NCBI GenBank assembly: GCA_001771975.1
Contig: MERE01000064.1
Coordinates: 1 to 16,351, forward strand
Origin: Betaproteobacteria bacterium RIFCSPLOWO2_02_FULL_68_150
GTDB lineage: Bacteria; Pseudomonadota; Gammaproteobacteria; Burkholderiales; SG8-39
Direction: 5' to 3'
Length of the DNA: 16,351 bases
Positions 1 through 13,422 of this stretch are shown piece after piece (position 1 is the stretch's first letter; every line of letters starts with the position of its first letter). Both the position numbers and the translations under genes were made by a program. Under the pieces are notes generated by a model. The model was given only the letters and a program-made list of their open reading frames with translations. It was not told where the DNA came from and searched no databases.

Positions 1-62
1 ATGAGGCGGTCCTTGCGACGATCGCGGCGTGCACGCCAGCAGAGTTTGCCGCATCGCGGTAG
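1..62 (+). CDS. 3' end of an upstream gene, possibly aroB (3-dehydroquinate synthase)
   Basis: Only the end of this gene is inside the window. Reading from base 3, the frame gives EAVLATIAACTPAEFAASR followed by a TAG stop at 60-62. Most codons end in G or C, as in the real genes here, while the other two plus frames look non-coding. The short tail resembles the C-terminal end of betaproteobacterial AroB, and in that class aroK and aroB commonly lie upstream of gltB, sometimes with dgt between. Nineteen residues are too few for a firm family call, so the product name is an inference from context. Confidence 0.45.
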   Translation, partial: EAVLATIAACTPAEFAASR

Positions 63-86
63 GGGCGCCGCGCGCCGCGAGACCCC

Positions 87-116
87 TTGTTCCAGCGGGA
101 TTCCGTAAGGTATATT
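87..116 (+). promoter_or_regulatory. Candidate sigma-70 promoter of gltBD
   Basis: TTGTTC at 87-92 (3 of 6 matches to the -35 consensus) is followed after 18 bases by TATATT at 111-116 (5 of 6 matches to the -10 consensus). Transcription would start near base 123, leaving a leader of about 54 bases before the ATG at 177. The stretch from about 110 to 175 is also visibly richer in A and T than the surrounding genes. The placement means that a TTG codon at 87, which is in frame with gltB, overlaps the -35 box and is unlikely to be a start. Confidence 0.5.
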
Positions 117-176
117 TCACCGTTCGCCTGCCATTTTTGTGCAAAGCGGAATTTGTGGAAAATTCATAACAGGATC

Positions 177-4835
<4,659 letters not shown>

Positions 4836-6305
4836 ATGGGCAAAGTCACCGGATTTCTCGAGTTTCGGCGCCTCAAAGAGGCCTCCGAGCCGCCGGAGCA
4901 GCGCAAGAAGCATTACCGCGAATTCACCGCGCACCTGAGCGACGCCGAAGCCAAGATCCAGGGCGCGCGCTGCATGGACTGCGGCACGCCGTATTGCATG
5001 TCGGGCTGCCCGGTGAACAACATCATTCCGGACTGGAACGACCTCGTATTCCGGGAGAACTGGGAACGCGCCATCGAGGTGCTGCATTCGACCAATAACT
5101 TCCCGGAGTTCACCGGACGCGTGTGCCCGGCGCCGTGCGAGGAAGCCTGCACGCTGCGCATCAACAACGACCCGGTAGGAATCAAGTCGATCGAGCACGC
5201 CATTATCGACAAGGCCTGGGAAGCGGGATGGGTGCAGCCGCAACCCGCAGCGGCGAGCTCGGGCAGGCGCGTCGCCATCGTGGGCTCCGGGCCGGCCGGG
5301 CTCGCGTGCGCGCAGCAGCTCGCGCGCGCGGGCCACGCCGTCGTGGTGTTCGAGAAGAACGATCGCGTCGGCGGCCTGTTGCGCTATGGAATTCCCGATT
5401 TCAAGCTCGAAAAACGGTCGATCGACCGACGCGTCGAGCAGTTGCTTGCCGAAGGGGTCGAGTTCCGCGTCAATCAGGTAGTCGGGGCCGCACCGGTCGG
5501 CGCCGGCAACGCAGCGGCACAGGCGGTGGCTGCGCACGAACTCGTTGCCGACTTCGACGCCGTGGTGCTCGCCGGGGGGGCGGAACAACCGCGAGACCTC
5601 CCGGTTCCCGGGCGCGAACTGGGCGGAATCCATTTCGCCATGGACTTCCTGCCGCTGCAGAATCGCCGCGTTGCCGGCGACGCGAAAGTGACGCAGCTTT
5701 GGGCAAGCGGCAAGCACGTCGTCGTGATCGGCGGCGGCGATACCGGTTCCGATTGTATCGGCACCTCCAACCGGCATGGCGCGCGTTCGGTGACGCAGCT
5801 GGAGCTGCTGCCGATGCCGTCCGACCCGGAGCGCAATCCGGTCTGGCCGTACTGGCCGACGCGCCTGCGCACCTCGTCTTCGCACGAGGAAGGCTGCGAG
5901 CGCGACTGGTCGGTCGCCACCAAGGCGTTCGTCGGCGGCAGCGGAGCAGCGAGCGGCAAAGTCACTGCGCTCGAGCTGGTGAGGCTGGAATGGAGGGACG
6001 GCAGGATGAGCGAAATGCCCGGATCGGAGTTCACGCTGCCGGCCGATCTGGTGCTCCTCGCCATGGGGTTCGTGTCGCCGTGGCAATCGGTGTTGGATGC
6101 GTTTGGCGTCGACAAGGATGCTCGCGGCAACGCCAGGGCGACGACCGACGGTGCTGGCTGCTACGCCACCAGCGCAGCCAAGGTGTTCGCCGCGGGTGAC
6201 ATGCGGCGCGGGCAGTCGCTCGTCGTCTGGGCGATCCGCGAAGGACGTCAGTGCGCCCGCGCGGTGGACGAATTCCTCACCGGAGCATCGCTGCTTCCGC
6301 GCTGA
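4836..6305 (+). CDS. gltD: Glutamate synthase (NADPH) small subunit, GltD
   Basis: The beta subunit oxidises NADPH on FAD and passes electrons through 4Fe-4S clusters to the GltB FMN and 3Fe-4S centres. The 489-residue protein is full length. The N-terminal ferredoxin-like part carries two cysteine groups: C46, C49, C54 and C58 (CMDCGTPYCMSGC) and C97, C101 and C105 (CPAPCEEAC). An FAD-binding Rossmann motif GSGPAG follows at 150-155, and the NADPH-binding motif GGGDTG lies at 299-304. The ATG directly abuts the gltB TGA with no intervening base, so the two subunits are probably translationally coupled. No terminator-like hairpin with a T run follows the gene. Confidence 0.96.
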   Translation: MGKVTGFLEFRRLKEASEPPEQRKKHYREFTAHLSDAEAKIQGARCMDCGTPYCMSGCPVNNIIPDWNDLVFRENWERAIEVLHSTNNFPEFTGRVCPAPCEEACTLRINNDPVGIKSIEHAIIDKAWEAGWVQPQPAAASSGRRVAIVGSGPAGLACAQQLARAGHAVVVFEKNDRVGGLLRYGIPDFKLEKRSIDRRVEQLLAEGVEFRVNQVVGAAPVGAGNAAAQAVAAHELVADFDAVVLAGGAEQPRDLPVPGRELGGIHFAMDFLPLQNRRVAGDAKVTQLWASGKHVVVIGGGDTGSDCIGTSNRHGARSVTQLELLPMPSDPERNPVWPYWPTRLRTSSSHEEGCERDWSVATKAFVGGSGAASGKVTALELVRLEWRDGRMSEMPGSEFTLPADLVLLAMGFVSPWQSVLDAFGVDKDARGNARATTDGAGCYATSAAKVFAAGDMRRGQSLVVWAIREGRQCARAVDEFLTGASLLPR

Positions 6306-6355
6306 TTGGCACGCGTGTTCGCGATCGCCGACCGGGTGATCGAATCAGACCCGGA

Positions 6356-6388
6356 CGCCGGTTGACAGAACACCGGCGCCGGTAGACC
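6356..6388 (+). promoter_or_regulatory. Candidate promoter and palindromic operator before the histidine kinase gene
   Basis: The 103-base gap between gltD and the kinase gene holds a perfect TTGACA at 6362-6367. The best -10 match is weak, TAGACC at 6383-6388 after a 15-base spacer. Between them lies a perfect 12-base palindrome, ACCGGCGCCGGT, at 6372-6383. CGCCGGT at 6356-6362 is also complementary to ACCGGCG at 6372-6378, which would give a 7-base stem with a 9-base loop around the -35 box. This could be a regulator site controlling the signalling operon. G+C-rich DNA makes such palindromes fairly common, so the call is tentative. Confidence 0.35.
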
Positions 6389-6396
6389 CTCGGCCC

Positions 6397-6406
6397 AAGG
6401 GGGAGG
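6397..6406 (+). promoter_or_regulatory. Strong ribosome binding site of the histidine kinase gene
   Basis: AAGGGGGAGG ends two bases before the ATG at 6409, and its AAGG part lies 8 bases before it. It is the clearest Shine-Dalgarno stretch on the plus strand in this window and fixes the start of the kinase. Together with the promoter-like elements upstream, it suggests the signalling genes are their own transcription unit and not a continuation of gltBD. Confidence 0.6.
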
Positions 6407-6408
6407 CA

Positions 6409-9289
<2,881 letters not shown>

Positions 9290-9300
<11 letters not shown>

Positions 9301-9679
9301 ACTGATCCTGATCGTCGAAGACAACGAGAAGAACCGCAAGCTCGCGCGCGACATCCTGCAGGTGAAGGGATACCGCACGATCGAGGCCGAGACCGCCGAA
9401 ACCGGGCTCGAGATGGCGCCGAAGGAAAACCCGGACCTGGTGCTGATGGACATCCAGCTGCCGGGCATGAACGGCATCCAGGCGCTGAAAAAACTGCGCG
9501 CAAACGAGGCCACGCGCGCCATTCCGGTACTCGCCTTCACCGCCTCGGTGATGCCGCAGGACCGGCGCGAGATCATGGACGCGGGCTTCGACGGATTCGT
9601 CGCCAAGCCGGTCAACCTGAAGGAGTTCATCGCGGCGATTGCCAAGGCGCTGGGCAGCCACCCGGCCGGGGACGGCTGA
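9290..9679 (+). CDS. Stand-alone receiver-domain response regulator (DivK/CheY-like)
   Basis: The protein is 129 residues and consists of a single receiver domain with no output domain. The acidic pair is E10 and D11, the phosphoacceptor is D54 in LVLMDIQLPGMNG, the switch threonine is T84 and the conserved lysine is K106 in KP. The start ATG at 9290 lies inside the end of the kinase gene (11-base overlap), and no Shine-Dalgarno is visible, so translation is probably coupled to the kinase. An in-frame upstream ATG at 9206 would add a low-complexity Ser/Ala/Arg stretch typical of a shadow frame, so I rejected it. The likely partner is the kinase encoded just before. As a lone receiver it may be a phosphate shuttle or sink, or act by binding another protein, as DivK does. 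Confidence 0.92.
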
Positions 9680-10773
9680 TGGCGCGCGCCGCGAAGATCC
9701 TGGTGATCGACGACACGCCGGCGAACGTCAAGCTCCTCGCCGACCTGCTCACGATCAAGGGTTACGAAGTCGCGACGGCAGCCAACGGCGAAGAAGGCCT
9801 GAAGCGGCTTGCCGAGCAGCGCCCCGACCTCGTGCTGCTGGATGTCATGATGCCGGGCCTGAACGGCTACGAGGTGTGCCGCGCGATCCGCGCCGACGCT
9901 TCCACCGGCGTGCTGCCGGTGGTGATGGTGACCTCGCTCGACCCGGCACAGGAGCGCATCAAGGGGCTCGAAGCCGGGGCCGACGATTTCCTCACCAAGC
10001 CGATCAATCAGGCCGAGCTGCTGGCGCGCGTGAAATCACTGCTTCGCATCAAGTCGCTCTACGACCAATTGGGCGAACTGAACGCCAACCTCGAGCAGCG
10101 CGTCGCCGAACAAGTGGCGGCGCTGGACCGGTTCGCGCGCCTCAAGCGCTTCGTCTCGCCGCGCATCGGCGATCTGATCCTCTCCGGGGAAGTCGACGAT
10201 CCGCTGAAGACGCACCGGCGCGAAATCACCGTGGTGTTCACCGATCTGCGCGGCTTCACCACCTTCAGCGAGACTGCCGAGCCCGAGGAAGCGATGGACG
10301 TGCTGCGCGCGTACCACGCCGAGCTGGGCCGCATCGTCATGGCGCACGAGGGCACGATCGAGCATTTTGCCGGCGACGGCGTGATGATCCTGTTCAACGA
10401 CCCGATTCCGGTGGGCGAGCACGAGCTTGCCGCGATCCGCATGGCCCTCGAGATGCGCCTGGCGGTGGAAGCGCTCGGCGTTAGCTGGAAAAAGCGCGGC
10501 TACGACCTCGGCTTCGGCGTCGGCATCGCCAACGGCTACGCCACGCTTGGCGCGATCGGCTTCGATGACCGGCGCGACTATGGCGCCATCGGCCCGGTGA
10601 CCAACCTGTCGGCGCGCCTGTGCAGCGAGGCCAAGGCCGGTCAGATCCTGATCTCGCAGCGCCTCTACGGCAAGGTCGAGGAGCGCGTGCAGGCCGAAAG
10701 CGTGGGCGAACTGTCCCTGAAGGGCATCCTGCGCACCGTAAGCGCGTACAACGTCGTCGCCTTGCGCGACTGA
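9679..10773 (+). CDS. Receiver domain fused to a class III adenylate/guanylate cyclase
   Basis: The 364-residue protein starts with a receiver domain (about 5-122; acidic D11 and D12, phosphoacceptor D55, T85, K107). A predicted coiled-coil linker (about 125-158) leads to a class III nucleotide cyclase catalytic domain (about 180-362). The metal-binding aspartates are D189 (VVFTDLRGFTTF) and D233 (FAGDG). The transition-state Asn and Arg are N309 and R313 (GPVTNLSAR). The two base-reading positions are unusual: H229 replaces the common lysine, and G302 replaces the usual Asp or Thr. The protein would make a cyclic nucleotide, most simply cAMP, when phosphorylation of the receiver alters dimerisation through the coiled coil. 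The ATG overlaps the previous TGA by one base, so the three genes form an operon. A degenerate cyclase that works only in binding cannot be excluded. Confidence 0.9.
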   Translation: MARAAKILVIDDTPANVKLLADLLTIKGYEVATAANGEEGLKRLAEQRPDLVLLDVMMPGLNGYEVCRAIRADASTGVLPVVMVTSLDPAQERIKGLEAGADDFLTKPINQAELLARVKSLLRIKSLYDQLGELNANLEQRVAEQVAALDRFARLKRFVSPRIGDLILSGEVDDPLKTHRREITVVFTDLRGFTTFSETAEPEEAMDVLRAYHAELGRIVMAHEGTIEHFAGDGVMILFNDPIPVGEHELAAIRMALEMRLAVEALGVSWKKRGYDLGFGVGIANGYATLGAIGFDDRRDYGAIGPVTNLSARLCSEAKAGQILISQRLYGKVEERVQAESVGELSLKGILRTVSAYNVVALRD

Positions 10774-10789
10774 CGCGCGCCGCGCTCGC

Positions 10790-10999
10790 TCAGCGCGTGG
10801 CGTCGTCGCCCGACTTCTGCGCGCGCTGCTGCATTTGCTGCGTTGCCTGATCGATTTTTTGCTGCGCGCGGTCAAGCGATTTCTTCGCCTCTTCCAACTC
10901 CTTGGCCTTGATACTGGCGGCGGTGGCGGCGGTACTGGCGGTCTCGACGCCGCAGCCGGCGAAAGCGGCGATGGCGATGACCAATAGCAGGTTCTTCAT
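10790..10999 (-). CDS. Small predicted lipoprotein, family not recognised
   Basis: The 69-residue product starts MKNLLLVIAIAAFAGC, a short lipoprotein signal with a lipobox-like FAGC and Cys16 as the lipidated residue. The mature part, about 54 residues, is charged and rich in Ala, Lys and Gln, with a heptad-like region (EEAKKSLDRAQQKIDQATQQ) that is probably a single alpha helix or coiled coil, loosely like small Lpp-type envelope proteins. The start is fixed by GGAGG (complement of 11004-11008), four bases before the ATG. A longer in-frame reading back to base 11242 would bury this signal and run antisense to the neighbour, so I rejected it. The gene lies 22 bases after the DUF2891 gene on the same strand and converges with the cyclase gene, 16 bases stop to stop. 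Function unknown. Confidence 0.75.
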   Translation of the reverse strand: MKNLLLVIAIAAFAGCGVETASTAATAASIKAKELEEAKKSLDRAQQKIDQATQQMQQRAQKSGDDATR

Positions 11000-11021
11000 G
11001 ATGCCTCCGGGGTATGCGGCC

Positions 11022-12020
11022 CTAGGGACATTCTCCCATTGCCAGCGCAGCAAATGAAGCCAGCCAGTGTTCGCCGGCGTAATCGCCGCCCACCGCCTGT
11101 GGCAGGGCCGTGGCGAAATGGCGTTCCGCGGCCGCCTGATAAGCTGCGCGGCGCGCGTCGCCAGCGGGCCATGTCGCGGCCAGCCGCACGAAGCACCAGG
11201 CGCGCGATAGCGCGAGACCGTCGAGATGGGCCTGCTTGGCATCGCTGCGATCGGCCACCAGCGGTGGTGCGTCGAGGGGGCCCAGGTCCGCGGGCAGAAA
11301 AGCCCCCAGCCAGACGCGAAACGCGGCGGCCGGCAGGACCTCGCGCATCAAGGTCGCTTCGACGAGCGCGGGCGACAGAAAATCGTCCAGCGAGGGCTCA
11401 TACGCCACGGGCGCGTCGCGATCGGAGGCGTACCAGCGGCGCGCCGCTTGCTCGATAGCGGCGGCAAGCGCGTGGTCGCCGGCGCGGCGTGCGTAATCGA
11501 GGGCGAGCAGCGACGCGAACGCGGTATTGCCGTGGCTGCCGCTGCGAACGGGGTAGGGTGCTGCGCAGACCTGAGTACGAAAGCGAGCCGCGATGAGACC
11601 GGCAAGCGGCGCCACGGCCCGCGTCCAGGGGTCGTTCTTCAGGCGCGTGAGCTCCGCCAGCAACTCGAGCAGCCAGCCCCAGCCATAGGGACGCTCGAAG
11701 GTCCGAGCGGCAGGTGAATCGAAGTAGGCCAGCTCCCCCGCCATGGCCTGCGGCGCAAGTTGCAGGTCGAGCCGGGCCCCGATGTCATCCGCCTCCGGCA
11801 ACGCCGGGTGCAGGCGCAGCAGCCGGGCAAGCAGCCAGTGCATGTGCACCGCAGAGTGCCAGTCGTAGCTGCCGAAGAACACGGGATGGATTCGCCGTGG
11901 CGTCAGCTCGCCGGGCGGGGCGAGCAGCAGGTGGTCCAGCTTGCGCGGATATTCTCGCGCCACGTTGGCGAGCGCGACACGCGCAAACGCACTCGCTTCG
12001 GCCTGCCTCAGCAAGGTCAT
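11022..12020 (-). CDS. DUF2891 family protein
   Basis: The 332-residue protein matches DUF2891 (PF11199) by its recognisable conserved blocks: HPVFFGSYDWHSAVHMHW (45-62), ERPYGWGWLLELLAEL, RSGSHGNTAFA, YEPSLDDFLSPALVEA, HLDGLALSRAW and, near the end, GDYAGEHWLASFAALAM. It has no signal peptide or membrane segment, so it is probably cytoplasmic. The many alpha helices with conserved Trp, His and acidic residues between them recall alpha/alpha-toroid carbohydrate enzymes, but that is inference; no reaction is established to my knowledge. The start ATG (complement of 12018-12020) has no clear ribosome binding site. A stop codon seven codons further upstream in the frame limits any extension. The gene is divergent from glmU, with only 39 bases between the start codons, and is followed by the lipoprotein gene. 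Confidence 0.82.
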   Translation of the reverse strand: MTLLRQAEASAFARVALANVAREYPRKLDHLLLAPPGELTPRRIHPVFFGSYDWHSAVHMHWLLARLLRLHPALPEADDIGARLDLQLAPQAMAGELAYFDSPAARTFERPYGWGWLLELLAELTRLKNDPWTRAVAPLAGLIAARFRTQVCAAPYPVRSGSHGNTAFASLLALDYARRAGDHALAAAIEQAARRWYASDRDAPVAYEPSLDDFLSPALVEATLMREVLPAAAFRVWLGAFLPADLGPLDAPPLVADRSDAKQAHLDGLALSRAWCFVRLAATWPAGDARRAAYQAAAERHFATALPQAVGGDYAGEHWLASFAALAMGECP

Positions 12021-12039
12021 GACGTGAAACGCATTCAGC

Positions 12040-12045
12040 TAAAAT
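12040..12045 (+). promoter_or_regulatory. Candidate -10 box for glmU in the divergent intergenic gap
   Basis: TAAAAT at 12040-12045 matches the -10 consensus at 5 of 6 positions, but no good -35 box lies 16-18 bases upstream (TCATGA is the nearest). A transcript from here would begin near 12052 and leave a leader of only about 8 bases before the ATG at 12060. The gap is 39 bases, so any promoters for the two divergent genes would overlap each other or lie within the neighbouring coding sequence. Confidence 0.3.
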
Positions 12046-12059
12046 CGACACCATACCCC

Positions 12060-13418
12060 ATGTCCCTCGAAGTGATCGTCCTCGCAGCCGGGCAGGGAAA
12101 GCGCATGCATTCTGCGCTGCCCAAGGTACTGCACCGCCTCGCCGGCCAGCCCTTGCTCGCGCATGTGCTGGCGGCGGCGCGGGCGCTCGCGCCGCGGCGT
12201 ATCGTCGTCGTGCACGGTCATCTTGGCGGCGAACTGCGCTCGGCGTTTGCCGATCTGCGGGTCGAATGGGTCGAGCAGGCCGAGCAGCTCGGAACCGGCC
12301 ACGCGGTCATGCAGGCGCTGCCGCACGTTGCTGCCGATGCCGAGGTACTCGTGCTGTATGGCGACGTGCCGCTGGTGCGCGCCGACACCCTGCGGCGCCT
12401 CGCGGATGCGGCGCGCGGCGGGCTTGCGATTCTGACCGCCGACGCGCCCGATGCGGCGGGCTACGGCCGCATCGTTCGTTCTGCCGGCGGCCGGGTCGAG
12501 CGCATCGTCGAGCACAAGGATGCGAGCGACGAGCAGCTCGCGATCCGCGAAGTGAATGCGGGATTTCTTGCTGCGAAGGCTTCGCGGCTCGGCGCGTGGC
12601 TCGCCAAGGTGAAGAACCGCAACGCGCAGCGGGAGTATTACCTCACCGATGTGGTCGCGCATGCGGTCTCCGAGGGCGTCGTGGTGAGCGCTGTCAAGGC
12701 GGCCGACTGGCACGAGGTGACCGGGGTCAATACGCATCACGATCTGGCCATCCTGGAACGTGCATTTCAGAACGCGGGCGCCAAGCGGCTGCTCGAAGCG
12801 GGCGTGGCGCTCGCCGACCTGCGGCGCATCGACGTGCGCGGCGACCTCGAATGCGGGCGTAACGTCTCGATCGACGTCAACTGCGTCTTCGAGGGCAGGG
12901 TGCGCCTGGGCGATGGCGTGAAGATCGGTCCCAACTGCGTGCTGCGCGACGTTGCGGTTGCCGCCGGGAGCGAGATCCATGCGTTTTCCCTGCTGGAGAA
13001 CGCCGAGGTCGGGGCACGCTGCCGCATCGGGCCCTACGCGCGGCTGCGCCCGGGTGCGAGCCTTGCCGAGGAGGTGCATATCGGCAATTTCGTCGAGGTG
13101 AAGGCGAGCCGCTTCGGCGCCGGGTCGAAGGCGAATCATCTTGCCTACATCGGCGATGCCGAGGTCGGCGCACGCGTCAACATTGGCGCCGGCACCATCA
13201 CCTGCAACTACGATGGCGCCCGCAAGCACCGCACCGTGATCGAGGACGACTGCTTCATCGGTTCGGACACGACGCTGGTGGCGCCGGTGCGGCTCGCGAA
13301 GGGCTCGTACATCGGCGCCGGCTCGACCATCAGCAAGGACACGCCGGCCGGGGAGCTGACCGTGGCGCGCGCGCGCCAGATCACGGTGCCGCGCTGGAAA
13401 CCACCGAAGAAGGATTGA
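12060..13418 (+). CDS. glmU: Bifunctional UDP-N-acetylglucosamine pyrophosphorylase / glucosamine-1-phosphate N-acetyltransferase
   Basis: GlmU acetylates glucosamine-1-phosphate with acetyl-CoA and then couples it to UTP, giving UDP-GlcNAc for peptidoglycan and lipopolysaccharide. The 452 residues match the family length of about 455. The N-terminal uridyltransferase domain (about 1-225) has LAAGQGKRM (8-16), PKVLH with K22, QLGTGHAV and YGDVPL with the metal ligand D102. The C-terminal left-handed beta helix (about 250-440) carries the acetyltransferase signature with catalytic H360 in KANHLAYIGDAEVG, followed by NIGAGTITCNYDG. The ATG at 12060 gives the normal N terminus but lacks a Shine-Dalgarno. 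An in-frame GTG at 12024 has AAGG seven bases upstream and would add 12 residues. glmS follows after 4 bases. Confidence 0.96.
   Translation: MSLEVIVLAAGQGKRMHSALPKVLHRLAGQPLLAHVLAAARALAPRRIVVVHGHLGGELRSAFADLRVEWVEQAEQLGTGHAVMQALPHVAADAEVLVLYGDVPLVRADTLRRLADAARGGLAILTADAPDAAGYGRIVRSAGGRVERIVEHKDASDEQLAIREVNAGFLAAKASRLGAWLAKVKNRNAQREYYLTDVVAHAVSEGVVVSAVKAADWHEVTGVNTHHDLAILERAFQNAGAKRLLEAGVALADLRRIDVRGDLECGRNVSIDVNCVFEGRVRLGDGVKIGPNCVLRDVAVAAGSEIHAFSLLENAEVGARCRIGPYARLRPGASLAEEVHIGNFVEVKASRFGAGSKANHLAYIGDAEVGARVNIGAGTITCNYDGARKHRTVIEDDCFIGSDTTLVAPVRLAKGSYIGAGSTISKDTPAGELTVARARQITVPRWKPPKKD
13410..13414 (+). promoter_or_regulatory. Ribosome binding site of glmS inside the glmU end
   Basis: AAGGA at 13410-13414 lies 8 bases before the glmS ATG and overlaps the last codons of glmU. 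It fixes the glmS start and points to coupled translation of the two genes. No room is left between the genes for a small-RNA-controlled leader or a glmS ribozyme. Confidence 0.65.
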
Positions 13419-13422
13419 GGCC

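Noticed and set aside
6322..6342. CGATC and GATCG arms after gltD, considered as a terminator
   Set aside because: The stem has only five bases, is not G+C-strong and has no T run after it.
10774..10789. The 16-base convergent gap between the cyclase and lipoprotein stops, considered as a bidirectional terminator
   Set aside because: It is all G, C and a single T, too short for a full hairpin, and lacks T or A runs on either side.
13415..13422. Possible glmS ribozyme or small-RNA leader before glmS
   Set aside because: Only four bases separate glmU and glmS, so no such element can fit there.
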